A DNA stretch of 64,000 bases from Magnetovibrio sp. (GCF_036568125.1 NZ_DATCTF010000013.1:1-64000); one strand, 5' to 3'. Counted from the stretch's first letter, positions 25,799 through 35,570 are shown. Translations and numbers: made by a program. Notes: a model not told the origin generated them from the letters alone.

Positions 25799-28327
25799 TC
25801 AACGGCTCGAATTGTGAACGCTTTTGCCGCTCAAGGGACGGGATAAGGTGCGTTCCGGGGGGAAGATACAGGTGACCGCAGTACCATTTTCAAGTGCGCT
25901 TTCCAGCTCCAACCGCCCGCCGTGAAGCTCCATCAACGAGCGTGAGAGATTTAGTCCTAAGCCGCTGCCTTCATGAGGCCGGGTGGTGATGTCGCTGATT
26001 TGGCCAAACGGTTCAAGGGCCTGGGGCATGGCGCGGTGATCCATGCCGATACCGGTGTCGGAAACGATGAAAACCAGACCGCCCGCGCCGTTGACCAGTC
26101 CCTCAATTTTGATCGCGCCGTTTTCGACGTTGAATTTGATGGCGTTGGACAACAGGTTGATGACGATTTGCTTGAGCCGCAACGGATCGGCGTCGAGCAG
26201 TGGCAGATCAGCGGGCAGGTCTTCTTCGATGGTGATGTTTTTGGACAATGCCTGGGTGTCCATCAAGGTGCGGCAGGCGGCGACGATGTCATGGAGATCA
26301 ACCGCTTCGGTGACCAAGTCGAGATGTCCGGCCTCGATTTTCGACACATCCAATATGTCGGTGATGATGTCCAACAGGTGCTTGCCGGACGTCCCGATGT
26401 CATCGATGTAGCTTGCGTACTTGTCATTCTTGATGGGGCCGAAGGCCTCGATCTTGATCATATCGGCAAAACCGATGATGGCGTTGAGCGGCGTGCGCAG
26501 TTCGTGGCTCATATTGGCAAGGAATTGGGACTTGGCATAGTTGGCGTACTCGGCTTCTTCTTTGGCGTGAACCAGCTCGCGCTCGATCTGAATGCGTTGG
26601 GTGATGTCGCGGATCACACCGATGAAGCCCAAAATCTCACCCTGTTTGTCGTGGACCGGAGTGCCGAGCGTTTCGCCGGAAAATACGGTCCCATCCTTAC
26701 GTCGATAGTTGACCACATAAGGCTTGTTTTCGTTTTGCGCGCCTTGATGAAAGCGCAACCGGCCCTGGCGAATGAATTCTTCTTCGCTGGCGTAAAGAAC
26801 GTTTGTTTTTTTGCCGACCAGTTCGTTTTCACGATAGCCGAATATTTCGTGAAGACCGGGATTGGTGGCGACGATTTGGCGGTTCACATTGGTGTAGACC
26901 ACGGCGTCCGGGATACCACGGAAAATGGCTTCGAACATGGAGCGCTGGCGCTCGACCTCACGTTCGGACTGGCGTCGTTCGGTGATGTCGTTGGCCGTCC
27001 ACAACACCAAGGTTTTGGGGCCCATGACGATTGGTTCGCTGGAAATGATGCATTCGACAATGGTGCCGTCTTTGGCTTTCAGGCGGGCTTCAAAATTATG
27101 AATCCGGCCATGAACGTTCAACTCATCAAGAATGTGTTCGCGGTCGTGAAGATCGGCCCAAATATCCAGTTCGAACGCGGTGTGACCAATCACTTCGTCA
27201 CGTTTGAATTTCAAGGCTGTTAGCCAGGCATTGTTGACGTCTACGTGCTCACCGGTGTCGGGGTGCGACAGTGCAATTAGGTTAGGGCTGGACTGAAACG
27301 CCTTGGTGAACAGTTCGCGCGATTGGTTGAGACGCTCTTCTTGGCGCTTGCGTTCGGTGATGTCTTCCTTAACGGCGACGAAGTTGCAAATTTCGCCGTT
27401 TTCATCGCGAATGGGCGAAATCGAGGCTCGCTCCCAATAGGTGCCGCCGTCTTTGTGGGTGTTGAGGAATTCGCCGTGCCAGTCCTCGCCGGATGAAATG
27501 GTGCGCCACAGGGTGCGGTACTCTTCTTGCGAAGTATGTCCCGACTTCAGTATGCGCGGGTTTTGACCGACAACTTCGTCTAAGCGATAGCCGGTGACAC
27601 TGAGAAATTTTGGATTAACGTACTCGATGATGCCGCTCGTATCAGTGATCATGATCGATGCAGGACTTTGATCAATGCCGCGGGCCAATTTGTTGAGGCT
27701 CAGTTGTGCCGCGCTACGTTGGATGTCTAAGCGATGAAGGATCAGCAAGGCAAACCCGCCGACGACGACAAAACCTACGTTCATGACGATCGAGATCGTG
27801 CGCAAAAAGCGGTTGTTCGATTGGGTAAGGGCGTGCAGATCGTCTTTGATGGCGGCGGCAACCTCAAAGGCCTGGCTGATGATCGTTTCAAAGGCCGCAT
27901 CCAGGGTGTTGATGGTGGCGGAGTCGTTTCGGGCCATTTGGCGGGCCTCGCCGATGGTTCTGAGCTGCAGCAAAATCGCTTCGAGCCGATCAAGATTGTT
28001 CGTCACCGACGGCTGGGGTCCGTAACGCGAAAGACCGGAAGGCTGAGCGGCAATCCGCATTCTGGCAATACTGTGCTGGGCGTCGTGATAATGACCCCAT
28101 ACATCGTCCAGCGTGACATTCGGATCACCCCGCACGTATTCCTCGAACCACAAATGAAAGCGGGTCAATTGAAGCGTGATGCTGACGCTGGCGTCCATCA
28201 ACGGCAATAAGGTGTTGAGGGTTTTTTGACCGATATGCGAAAGCGTGACATTGGTCGCGACCGCCAAGGCAACGCTCGCGATGATGAAACCGTACCTAAT
28301 CCCCGAACGGCGCCAACGCGCAATCAT
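25799..28327 (-). CDS. Membrane histidine kinase with tandem PAS domains
   Basis: A sensor kinase of 842 aa. Two membrane segments (about 13-30 and 185-206) enclose a helical periplasmic domain. Three PAS/PAC modules follow (first with IIEYVNPKFLSVTGYRLDEV, second with LTALKFKRDEVIGH, third with IVATNPGLHEIFGYRENELV), then HisKA (FLANMSHELRTPLNAIIGFA) and HATPase (LKQIVINLLSNAIKFN; DTGIGM; GSGLGLNLS). There is no receiver domain and no response regulator gene nearby, so it is an orphan. It is transcribed away from a binding-protein/kinase pair across a shared 210-bp region, and its kinase core resembles that of the second kinase, suggesting a common response partner. Confidence 0.92.
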   Translation of the reverse strand: MIARWRRSGIRYGFIIASVALAVATNVTLSHIGQKTLNTLLPLMDASVSITLQLTRFHLWFEEYVRGDPNVTLDDVWGHYHDAQHSIARMRIAAQPSGLSRYGPQPSVTNNLDRLEAILLQLRTIGEARQMARNDSATINTLDAAFETIISQAFEVAAAIKDDLHALTQSNNRFLRTISIVMNVGFVVVGGFALLILHRLDIQRSAAQLSLNKLARGIDQSPASIMITDTSGIIEYVNPKFLSVTGYRLDEVVGQNPRILKSGHTSQEEYRTLWRTISSGEDWHGEFLNTHKDGGTYWERASISPIRDENGEICNFVAVKEDITERKRQEERLNQSRELFTKAFQSSPNLIALSHPDTGEHVDVNNAWLTALKFKRDEVIGHTAFELDIWADLHDREHILDELNVHGRIHNFEARLKAKDGTIVECIISSEPIVMGPKTLVLWTANDITERRQSEREVERQRSMFEAIFRGIPDAVVYTNVNRQIVATNPGLHEIFGYRENELVGKKTNVLYASEEEFIRQGRLRFHQGAQNENKPYVVNYRRKDGTVFSGETLGTPVHDKQGEILGFIGVIRDITQRIQIERELVHAKEEAEYANYAKSQFLANMSHELRTPLNAIIGFADMIKIEAFGPIKNDKYASYIDDIGTSGKHLLDIITDILDVSKIEAGHLDLVTEAVDLHDIVAACRTLMDTQALSKNITIEEDLPADLPLLDADPLRLKQIVINLLSNAIKFNVENGAIKIEGLVNGAGGLVFIVSDTGIGMDHRAMPQALEPFGQISDITTRPHEGSGLGLNLSRSLMELHGGRLELESALENGTAVTCIFPPERTLSRPLSGKSVHNSSR

Positions 28328-28537
28328 AACGGCCTTTCAAATCTTTAAATGCACCGAGTCCATACGGCGGCACCGGGCGTTTGCTTATAATATAAATGGT
28401 AACGCATTGATCGCACAAAGAGGAGTTGAAACGCCTCTCAAGCGCAGATTGTTTGCCATTTGTTATAATCATACCAGAGTGCGATACTGTCTGGGCATTC
28501 GAAGATTTGGGCGCGGTACAATCTTGGGGAAGGAAGT
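28328..28537. promoter_or_regulatory. AT-rich divergent promoter region between two sensor genes
   Basis: This gap holds candidate -10 elements TATAAT (28463-28468) and TACAAT (28517-28522) rightwards, and an AT-rich TTATAATATAA near 28385 that could serve the leftward kinase. None has a clear -35, which would fit activator control. Confidence 0.35.
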
Positions 28538-29326
28538 ATGTTCGCAAAATTGATGGACGCGCGCACCACATGGCTGCTGTTTGCCTTTTTCGGGCTTGCC
28601 ATTGCGCCGAACGTCGCGCGCGCCGCTAGCCAAAACGATGGCGTCGAGCCGGACGTCTATATCCTAAACACCAGCACCGGCGCCCCTTATGCAACGGCTG
28701 ATCACATGGGGTTTCAAGACCTGATCGTCGACGAGGCGTTTCGTCGCATCGGCCTTAAGGGCCGGGTGGAAAGTTATGAAGCATCCGCGCGCGCGCTGAT
28801 CAATGCTAATGAGGGCATCGATCACGGCGTCGCCATGCGCATCCAGGGGTTGGAGAAAAAGTACCCCAACTTGGTCCGCGTGCCGGAGCGTCTGGTTGAA
28901 AACGATTTCGTCGCCTATTCGTCTGGCCTGGAGTTGAGCACGGACAGTTGGGACAGCCTCAAACCTTATGTGGTCGCCTACATCAATGGTTGGGTGGTGT
29001 TTGAACGCAACTTGGCTGAGGATCAAAACAAAACCGCAGTCAGAGACCCGCGTCAAATGTTTGAAATGCTCGCCAAGGGCCGCGTCGACCTGGTGCTGTA
29101 TGAGCGCTGGCAGGGCTTGCAGCGGGCCCAAGAAACGGCCCTTGCGGTGAAGGTCCACGAGCCGCCTTTGGCGTCTGCGGATATGTTCATTTACGTCCAC
29201 AAGAAATACGCCCATCTGGTTCCGAAATTGGCCCAGGCACTCCGCGATATGAAAGCGGATGGGACCTATCAAAAGATTTTTGCAAAGACGCTGTCGTCGT
29301 TGTTGCCGCAAGCGCCGAACCCATAA
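28538..29326 (+). CDS. Family 3-type extracellular solute-binding protein
   Basis: A periplasmic protein of 262 aa. A Sec signal (about residues 1-30) ends at VARAAS. The mature chain resembles SBP family 3 proteins (APYATADHMGFQDLIVDEAF; MLAKGRVDLVLYERWQG; LRDMKADGTYQKIFAKTL), the last being the family's C-terminal helix pattern. No ABC permease or ATPase is adjacent. The next gene, six bases downstream, is a histidine kinase, so it may be a ligand sensor partner. GGAAG precedes the ATG. Confidence 0.85.
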   Translation: MFAKLMDARTTWLLFAFFGLAIAPNVARAASQNDGVEPDVYILNTSTGAPYATADHMGFQDLIVDEAFRRIGLKGRVESYEASARALINANEGIDHGVAMRIQGLEKKYPNLVRVPERLVENDFVAYSSGLELSTDSWDSLKPYVVAYINGWVVFERNLAEDQNKTAVRDPRQMFEMLAKGRVDLVLYERWQGLQRAQETALAVKVHEPPLASADMFIYVHKKYAHLVPKLAQALRDMKADGTYQKIFAKTLSSLLPQAPNP

Positions 29327-29332
29327 GGAAGC

Positions 29333-31741
29333 GTGATTGGTATGGATGGCCTATGGCACCCCAATAGGATTGCATGGAAGCTGATCAAGGCGCTGATCTT
29401 GTTCAGTTCCATGATCACGTTGGTGTCGACCGGGGTGCAGTTGTGGTCCGAATACGGGCGCGATATGGACGCGATTCAGTCGCGCTTCGTTCAGGTGGAG
29501 CGTAGCTATCTCGACAGCATTTCTGAAAATGTGTGGGAATCGGACACGGGGCGTCTGAACCTGTTGGTCAACGGCATCATTGAATTTCCGGATTTCAAAT
29601 ATGCTGCGGTGCGTGAAAAAAACGGCGATATCCTCGCCAGCGTCGGCGACCTTGGCGACGAAAAAGTGATCCGCAACGTCTATCCACTTCATTATGCGTT
29701 TCGCGGCGCAAACTTGAAGATCGGCGAGTTGGAAATCGTCGCCAGTCTGACGGCCGTGTACGATCGTATCGCCGACCGGGTGTGGTTGATCTTGATTTCC
29801 AATGCCATCAAGACCTTCTTGGTAGCGCTGTTTATGTTTGGCATGGTGTATTGGCTGCTGACACGTCATTTGGACGTGATGGCGGCATTTGCCCGCCGTC
29901 TTGATTTTTCGTTGCCGGAAGACCCATTGAAGCTGGAGCGCGGAATCTTCGGCGGCAAACGCGACGAATTGGACCAGTTGGCGGAATCCCTCAACGACAT
30001 GCAGGCCAAGCTGTTCAATTCCTACGAAGAATTGCGCGCCTTATACAACGATCTCGAAGACCGCGTGGTGGAGCGCACCCGGGCCCTGTCAAATGAGGTC
30101 GAGCAACACAAACGCACCGAGAAAAAGCTCGCCGACAGCGAAGCCCGGGTTCTGGATATGGTGGAGTCCGCATCCGACTGGTTGTGGGAAATGGGACCGG
30201 ACTTGCGCTTCACGGATGTCTCTTCCGGTGCAATGCGCACCGCGAACGTCGATCCAAGGCGGGCGATTGGCTACACCCGTCACGAGTTGGCGACCGAATC
30301 GGGAAACGTGGAAAAATGGCGCGATCATTTGGCGGACCTAGAAGCACACAGGCCGTTTCGCGATTTCGTTTATGAAACACAAAGCGATGACGGTACGCCG
30401 GTATTTCTGAAAATCAGCGGCAAACCCGTGTTTGCGGACGATGGGTCGTTTCGGGGTTATCGCGGCGTTGGTTCGAACGTAACCCGGCAGGTCGAAGCGG
30501 AACGCAAAGCCTCCAAGGTGGAGGAACAACTGCGTGTGCTGTCGGAAGCTGTCGAGCAAAACCCCTCGATGGTTTTCATCACCGACGATGACGGCGCTAT
30601 CCAGTATGTGAATGCAAAGTTTAGCGAGATTAGCGGCTACAGCCGCGAGGAAGTATTGGGGTGCAATCCGCGCTTGTTGAAATCCGAAGACACCTCACCC
30701 GAAGTGTACGAAGAGCTGTGGGGAGATCTCAAATCCGGTCGCGAGTGGCGTGGTGAGATCAAGGACAAACGTAAGGATGGGAGCTATTTTTGGGCGTACG
30801 CTGTGATTGCCCCGGTGAAAGACGAGACAGGTGCTATCACTCATTTCGTCGCGACCCATGAAGACATTACCTTACGAAAGGCCGCCGAGGCGCAGTTGCA
30901 TGAAGCGACCGAACGGGCCCAATTGGCAAGTCGCACCAAATCCGAGTTGATGGCCAACATGTCGCATGAATTGCGCACGCCGCTGAACGCGATCATCGGC
31001 TTCTCGGATTCAATGAGATCAGGCGTTTTCGGGCCATTGCAGAACGAGCGCTATCAAGACTACATCAATGACATTCACAACAGCGGTCAGCATCTGCTGG
31101 AGTTGATCAACGACATTCTCGACGTATCGGCGGTCGAGGCGGGCAAGATGGAATTGCAATCTGCGCCCATTGACGTCTGCGACGCGGTGCTGACGTGCCT
31201 GAAATTGGTTCACCATCGCGCGCAGAGCGCAGGGGTCCACCTGTCCCATCATATCGAAAAGGACATACCGAATTTGCTGTGTGACGAGCGGCGCCTGAAA
31301 CAGGTTCTGCTGAATTTGCTGTCGAACGCGGTAAAGTTCACCCCCGAACGCGGTCGGGTGTCGCTCAACGTTTCCTTGGCATCGGACGGCGGTCTGCGCT
31401 TCGAGGTCGAAGACACCGGAATCGGCATGGATGAAAAGGGAATTGAAATTGCGCTGACCCCGTTCGGTCAAGTCGACAGTAACTTATCGCGGCGTTACGA
31501 CGGAACGGGCCTAGGCTTGCCACTTTCAATAAATTTAGTCGAACTGCACAACGGTGTTCTGGATCTTCGTTCGCGCCTGGGGCACGGCACCACCGTGGTG
31601 GTTCACTTTCCACCAGAACGCACCATCATACGCGGCGGTCGAAGCGAGAATGCGCAATCACCGGACCCGGGCGCCGAGGGGGAGGGGCGAACGTCCGGGC
31701 CCGATGATCACAATGACAAGAAAATCCCGACGGTCCATTGA
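29333..31741 (+). CDS. Membrane histidine kinase with coiled coil and PAS domains
   Basis: A sensor kinase of 802 aa. Membrane segments at about 15-33 and 147-170 flank a 110-residue periplasmic domain (FVQVERSYLDSISENVWESD is typical of such sensors). A HAMP-like region and a coiled coil (EDRVVERTRALSNEVEQHKR) lead to two PAS domains, then HisKA (ELMANMSHELRTPLNAIIGF) and HATPase (LKQVLLNLLSNAVKFT; DTGIGMDE; GTGLGLPLS). No receiver domain is present. It starts six bases after the solute-binding protein gene (GTG 29333, or ATG 29342), so the two are very likely co-expressed and functionally linked. Confidence 0.92.
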   Translation: MIGMDGLWHPNRIAWKLIKALILFSSMITLVSTGVQLWSEYGRDMDAIQSRFVQVERSYLDSISENVWESDTGRLNLLVNGIIEFPDFKYAAVREKNGDILASVGDLGDEKVIRNVYPLHYAFRGANLKIGELEIVASLTAVYDRIADRVWLILISNAIKTFLVALFMFGMVYWLLTRHLDVMAAFARRLDFSLPEDPLKLERGIFGGKRDELDQLAESLNDMQAKLFNSYEELRALYNDLEDRVVERTRALSNEVEQHKRTEKKLADSEARVLDMVESASDWLWEMGPDLRFTDVSSGAMRTANVDPRRAIGYTRHELATESGNVEKWRDHLADLEAHRPFRDFVYETQSDDGTPVFLKISGKPVFADDGSFRGYRGVGSNVTRQVEAERKASKVEEQLRVLSEAVEQNPSMVFITDDDGAIQYVNAKFSEISGYSREEVLGCNPRLLKSEDTSPEVYEELWGDLKSGREWRGEIKDKRKDGSYFWAYAVIAPVKDETGAITHFVATHEDITLRKAAEAQLHEATERAQLASRTKSELMANMSHELRTPLNAIIGFSDSMRSGVFGPLQNERYQDYINDIHNSGQHLLELINDILDVSAVEAGKMELQSAPIDVCDAVLTCLKLVHHRAQSAGVHLSHHIEKDIPNLLCDERRLKQVLLNLLSNAVKFTPERGRVSLNVSLASDGGLRFEVEDTGIGMDEKGIEIALTPFGQVDSNLSRRYDGTGLGLPLSINLVELHNGVLDLRSRLGHGTTVVVHFPPERTIIRGGRSENAQSPDPGAEGEGRTSGPDDHNDKKIPTVH

Positions 31742-31826
31742 AGTTCAAGATGAACTGTGCACCCAATGGACCGACGTCGCCGCATCTGCGATGAACGCGT
31801 ATGCGATGGAGGATCGCCTTGCCTGA

Positions 31827-31844
31827 AGCCCCGATCGGGGGGCT
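31827..31844. terminator. Short hairpin between converging genes
   Basis: AGCCCC pairs with GGGGCT around a short loop. No T run follows on either strand, so termination here may be weak or factor-dependent. Confidence 0.35.
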
Positions 31845-31860
31845 CAACGTGAAGGTGAGG

Positions 31861-32349
31861 TTATTGGGCGGCTTCCATGCGCGAGGATGAGCCGGCTTTT
31901 TTGATAACGCTTTTGAGCAAGCGCAAATTGTTGATCAACACCGGCGGCAACGATGCCAGCGCGACCGCGAACACCACCGTCACGATGCCCGAGGGGCTGG
32001 AATGGATCACCTGCGGCGCGGTGTAAGCCAAGGTGGCGATCGCGGCGATGCCTAAGGTTACGGTGCGCATGTTCGAGCAGCGCTGGCATTCCACGGTGCG
32101 TTTTTTAACGTAATGGATGTCATAGCCGTCGAAGTTTTCAACGCCAAGATATTCGTTACCGGAACTTTTACAGTAATCGCGCACGTTCGGTTCAGCAAAG
32201 CTGTCGGTGGTCATCACGCCGAACACGCTATGATCGGCAGCTTTCTTCAACGCGCTTTTCAGTTTGAGGATCGGGATCGGGCATTCGGAGCCCTTGGCAT
32301 CGATCAGAGTGCTGGTGCCGGAAACGGCATCGAGAGGTATGGAGTTCAT
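31861..32349 (-). CDS. TusA-like sulfur carrier fused to a membrane anchor
   Basis: A 162-aa protein. Residues about 13-82 are a TusA (SirA) fold with the active-site motif KGSECPIPILKLKSALKKA, whose cysteine carries persulfide sulfur in the family, and with VMTTDSFAEPNVRDYCKSSG. After a basic linker with a second CxxC pair (VECQRCSNMR) come two hydrophobic segments (about 99-115 and 120-140) and a basic cytoplasmic tail. Free TusA is about 80 aa and soluble, so the membrane part is an added domain. In a cell with Apr it may handle sulfur at the membrane; that is inference. Confidence 0.82.
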   Translation of the reverse strand: MNSIPLDAVSGTSTLIDAKGSECPIPILKLKSALKKAADHSVFGVMTTDSFAEPNVRDYCKSSGNEYLGVENFDGYDIHYVKKRTVECQRCSNMRTVTLGIAAIATLAYTAPQVIHSSPSGIVTVVFAVALASLPPVLINNLRLLKSVIKKAGSSSRMEAAQ

Positions 32350-32897
32350 GGGGGAGGTCCGCTTTCATCAACGCTGTAACACGCAACGGCAACAAATCCG
32401 CTGCACCGAAATCTTCACCAACTGCAAATATCGCCCTTGGTTGCGCAGACGTCGGCCCCTCGTTGAGCCTGGCGGGTGCGGTACGCCAAGAGGAAATAAT
32501 CAAACATGCTGCATTGCGACAGTTGTTTTGTGCACCGCACCATATCCGCACACGGACACTAAGTCCACCCTTAAGTGTGGGATCGAGTTTTGATGCAATT
32601 TAATGTGCGTTTACAGCAGGTTGTGCTGTGCGGGGCGGGTAATATAAAGGAAAATTACAAGAATTTATGGATATTTGTTCACGGATTCGGGTAAGGGACA
32701 AAGTCGCATCAGCGGCTGACTGCGTCGAATATAATTGACGTTGATCAAGTCGCAAACGAATTACGCATGTCATGGTGTGGAACCTGGGCTTGCCATTAGG
32801 GGGCAGGCTCAGTAAAGTTCGCCGATCAGTTTGCATGTTGGTCTCTGTGAGGGGTGGAAGCCATCACCCGCTGCGGAGATCGGGGGAAACGACGCTG
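32350..32897 (+). promoter_or_regulatory. Upstream region of the metal-uptake operon
   Basis: This 548-bp gap contains no gene that I can support. It is the divergent promoter region between the TusA-like gene and the metal island, AT-rich around 32640-32760. An FNR-type box lies at 32735-32748. I looked for a cobalamin riboswitch and did not find its conserved core. Confidence 0.5.
32735..32748. promoter_or_regulatory. FNR/FixK-type binding site
   Basis: TTGACGTTGATCAA matches the alphaproteobacterial FNR/FixK pattern TTGAY-N4-RTCAA at every fixed position. It lies about 150 bp before the first gene of the metal island. Binding is inferred. Confidence 0.6.
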
Positions 32898-33317
32898 ATG
32901 ATTGTCACTGCGGCCAAATCACGCCTCAAACGCATCTTGTTCACCGCGCGCCGCCAAGGCACCGTGTGGCTGGCTGTGTTCGCGGTTCTGGCCCAAGTGC
33001 TGATGCCGTTCGGTCAAGCCTTGGCGCTCGGTGCCAACGCGGATTACGAATATCAGGTCATCTGTACCGCCACGGGGATCACGCAAGTGGCCGTCGGGGC
33101 GGACGGTCAGCCGATCGAACCCTTGGACGTGCCGAAATCGTGCCCGTTCTGTTTCTTGCACAGCTCTGTGGTATTGCTGCAGCCCGAGCAGGTTCCGACG
33201 CCGGGCATGCGTATGGTCGTCGTGCCGGTCGCGTTCGAGCATCCCGCGCATCAACGGACCGCCAGCATTTGGCGGGGCTCCCCTCAGCCCTCAAGGGCGC
33301 CTCCCGTCTCCATTTGA
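32898..33317 (+). CDS. DUF2946-type protein
   Basis: A small exported or membrane-anchored protein of 139 aa. An N-terminal hydrophobic segment (VWLAVFAVLAQVLMPFGQAL) acts as signal or anchor, and a conserved CPFCFLHS motif lies near residue 80. DUF2946 proteins are commonly encoded beside TonB-dependent copper receptors and this one precedes such a receptor, but the function is unknown. The ATG at 32898 gives a normal length and places the hydrophobic segment near the N terminus; earlier in-frame starts at 32772 or 32835 would add an atypical extension. Confidence 0.75.
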   Translation: MIVTAAKSRLKRILFTARRQGTVWLAVFAVLAQVLMPFGQALALGANADYEYQVICTATGITQVAVGADGQPIEPLDVPKSCPFCFLHSSVVLLQPEQVPTPGMRMVVVPVAFEHPAHQRTASIWRGSPQPSRAPPVSI

Positions 33318-33439
33318 TTTTCATTTCCGCGTGAGCGGCTGATCTGGCCATCTGGCCGGATATAAGAGCCTCTGCGCGTTCGCCAAAAATCAAATGAGAC
33401 GACAAGGGGGTGCGCCCTGAACGCGGCGCGCGAAACCAA

Positions 33440-35557
33440 ATGCAAAATAAAATCTGGATGCCGGGCAAAACCGGCATGGCCTTGAGCGCTTTCCTGCTTT
33501 CCACCACCGCGGCCGTCCCTTTGTGGGCTCAAGACGCGGTGAATACCCAGCTTGATGAAGTTTCGGTAACCGCCACCCGCTCAGAGCGCGGCACCAAAGA
33601 GGTTCCGGCCTCCATTACCGTGATCGGTGCCAAGCGCATCGACAACGAGAAAATGTTCAACATCAAAGACGCCATTCAGGGTACGCCCGGCGTACAGATC
33701 AACTCGGCCAACGGCGGGTTTGATTCGCGCTTGGTGATTCGCGGTGCGGGGCAAAAAGCCAACTACGGCGTGCGAGAAATCATGGTCATGCGTGATGGCG
33801 TGCCGATGACAGACCCCGATAGCTTTACGCGTTTCGATTTCATCGACACCCAGGATATCGAGCGTATCGAAGTAACCAAAGGTCCTGGCTCCATTTACGG
33901 CGCGGGCTCTGCCGGCGGCGTGATCCAAATTTTGTCAAAATCGGTTTTCGATCCGGGCAACAACACTGTTCGCTTAGGTGCGGGTACCGCCGGCACCACG
34001 AATGCGCATGCTCGCGTGGGGTCGATGATGGGCGACAACGATGCCATCGCAGTGACCTTTTCGCGCCGTGCCATCGACAACAGCTGGCGACCGCGCAACT
34101 CGTTCGAAAGCACCCAAGGCAGTATCAAGCATGGCCATATGTTTGAGAATGGCGGCACTTGGGAATCGGAAATCAGTTTTTCGAACGTCAATATGGAGAT
34201 CCCCGGTTCCATGAGCGCGGCCCAGTACGAGGAGTTCCGCAGAACCGGCAAGCAGATCGGCAACAGCGATGCATTCGACTTTTCGGGACGCGATTCCAAC
34301 AGCTATTTCATCAACTCGAAATACGAGCTTGAGGATGGGGACATCACCTACAAGCCACGCGTTTACGCCAACAAGTGGAGCCATTACCACCCGGTAACCG
34401 GTGCGATCAACGTCAGCGGCGACAACGTCACCGCCGGTGCGGACGGGGAAGTTCACTACAAACACCAATTGTGGGGTCCTTCTACCCTGGTCGCTGGCGT
34501 CAGCGCGCGGATCGACGATACCAACGACGCTCGTAAGTATCGTTACCGCGACTTGACCACAGGTTTCGGCGGTCGCATCACGGCGGTTCTGTCCGACCAG
34601 CCGGGCGCGTTGCTGGAAAGCGAGGATGCCCGAAATACCCTTGTCGGTGCGTTTGCCCAGGAAACCGTGCGCCCGAACGAGAAAACGCTGGTCGATGTTA
34701 GCTTGCGTTTGGACCGCTCCGTCTTTGACATCGCGACCAATGAAATTGCGAAATATGACTTCGCCACCGGAACCTATGTCGCCGGGGCCGGAAATACTCA
34801 AGTGGACAAAACCTTCGATTTGGTTTCGATGCGCATCGGTAGCAGCTATGCGTGGAATGAGCAGATGAACGTCTACGGCTCATTGGCGATGTCCGATCAG
34901 GTACCCTCAGCCGGCGAAATCGGCACCAACACGTCTTTGACCGCATCGACCGCATCGACCGTTGAAGTCGGCCTCAAAGGACGCCAAGCGGGTCTGAGTT
35001 ACGACGCCGCAGTGTATTTCACCTCGGTCCAAGATGAGATCGTGTCAGTTTCGGAAAACGGTCAGACCACGTTTAGAAACGCGGGCGAAGTGGAAAAGAA
35101 AGGCCTAGAACTTTCCGCCACCTATGGCTTGTCGGAAGAATGGTCCATCGGCGGCAACTACGCTTTCAGCGACTTCACCTTCAAGAGCTTCAACGAGCCG
35201 GTCAACAATGTGAACGTCAGCCGCGCCGGAAACAATATGCCGTATGTTCCCCGCCATCAGTATTCCCTGTCGGTCAACTACGACAGCGGCTGGGGGCTCA
35301 CGGGCGGGCTGCGTTCGGAAACGTGGAGCGCCTATTGGATGGACAACGCCAATAGCGAAAAGTACAGCAGTTACAAATATATAACGAGCGCCAACGTCAG
35401 CTATGACATATCCGAAAAGCAGTCCTTTTCGCTGAACGTCGAAAACATCCTCGACAAACACTACGCCGTCGAGGCGAAGAAAAGCACGCGCGGAGTGCAA
35501 ACGTATTCCGCCGCGCAGCCGCGCACGTTTGTCCTGACTTACCGCCAAGATTTTTGA
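33440..35557 (+). CDS. TonB-dependent outer membrane receptor
   Basis: An outer-membrane receptor of about 705 aa for a scarce metal or metal complex. A signal peptide ends at PLWAQ. The TonB box is in QLDEVSVTATRSERGTKE. The plug domain follows (about 40-150: IKDAIQGTPGVQI; VMRDGVPMTDPDS; IERIEVTKGPGSIYGAGSAG), then a 22-strand-type barrel ending YRQDF with terminal Phe. The ligand cannot be told from sequence, but neighbours favour copper. Start uncertain: an in-frame GTG lies at 33410, and ATG 33440 gives a normal signal peptide. Confidence 0.93.
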   Translation: MQNKIWMPGKTGMALSAFLLSTTAAVPLWAQDAVNTQLDEVSVTATRSERGTKEVPASITVIGAKRIDNEKMFNIKDAIQGTPGVQINSANGGFDSRLVIRGAGQKANYGVREIMVMRDGVPMTDPDSFTRFDFIDTQDIERIEVTKGPGSIYGAGSAGGVIQILSKSVFDPGNNTVRLGAGTAGTTNAHARVGSMMGDNDAIAVTFSRRAIDNSWRPRNSFESTQGSIKHGHMFENGGTWESEISFSNVNMEIPGSMSAAQYEEFRRTGKQIGNSDAFDFSGRDSNSYFINSKYELEDGDITYKPRVYANKWSHYHPVTGAINVSGDNVTAGADGEVHYKHQLWGPSTLVAGVSARIDDTNDARKYRYRDLTTGFGGRITAVLSDQPGALLESEDARNTLVGAFAQETVRPNEKTLVDVSLRLDRSVFDIATNEIAKYDFATGTYVAGAGNTQVDKTFDLVSMRIGSSYAWNEQMNVYGSLAMSDQVPSAGEIGTNTSLTASTASTVEVGLKGRQAGLSYDAAVYFTSVQDEIVSVSENGQTTFRNAGEVEKKGLELSATYGLSEEWSIGGNYAFSDFTFKSFNEPVNNVNVSRAGNNMPYVPRHQYSLSVNYDSGWGLTGGLRSETWSAYWMDNANSEKYSSYKYITSANVSYDISEKQSFSLNVENILDKHYAVEAKKSTRGVQTYSAAQPRTFVLTYRQDF

Positions 35558-35570
35558 TGGGGAAGCGAAC

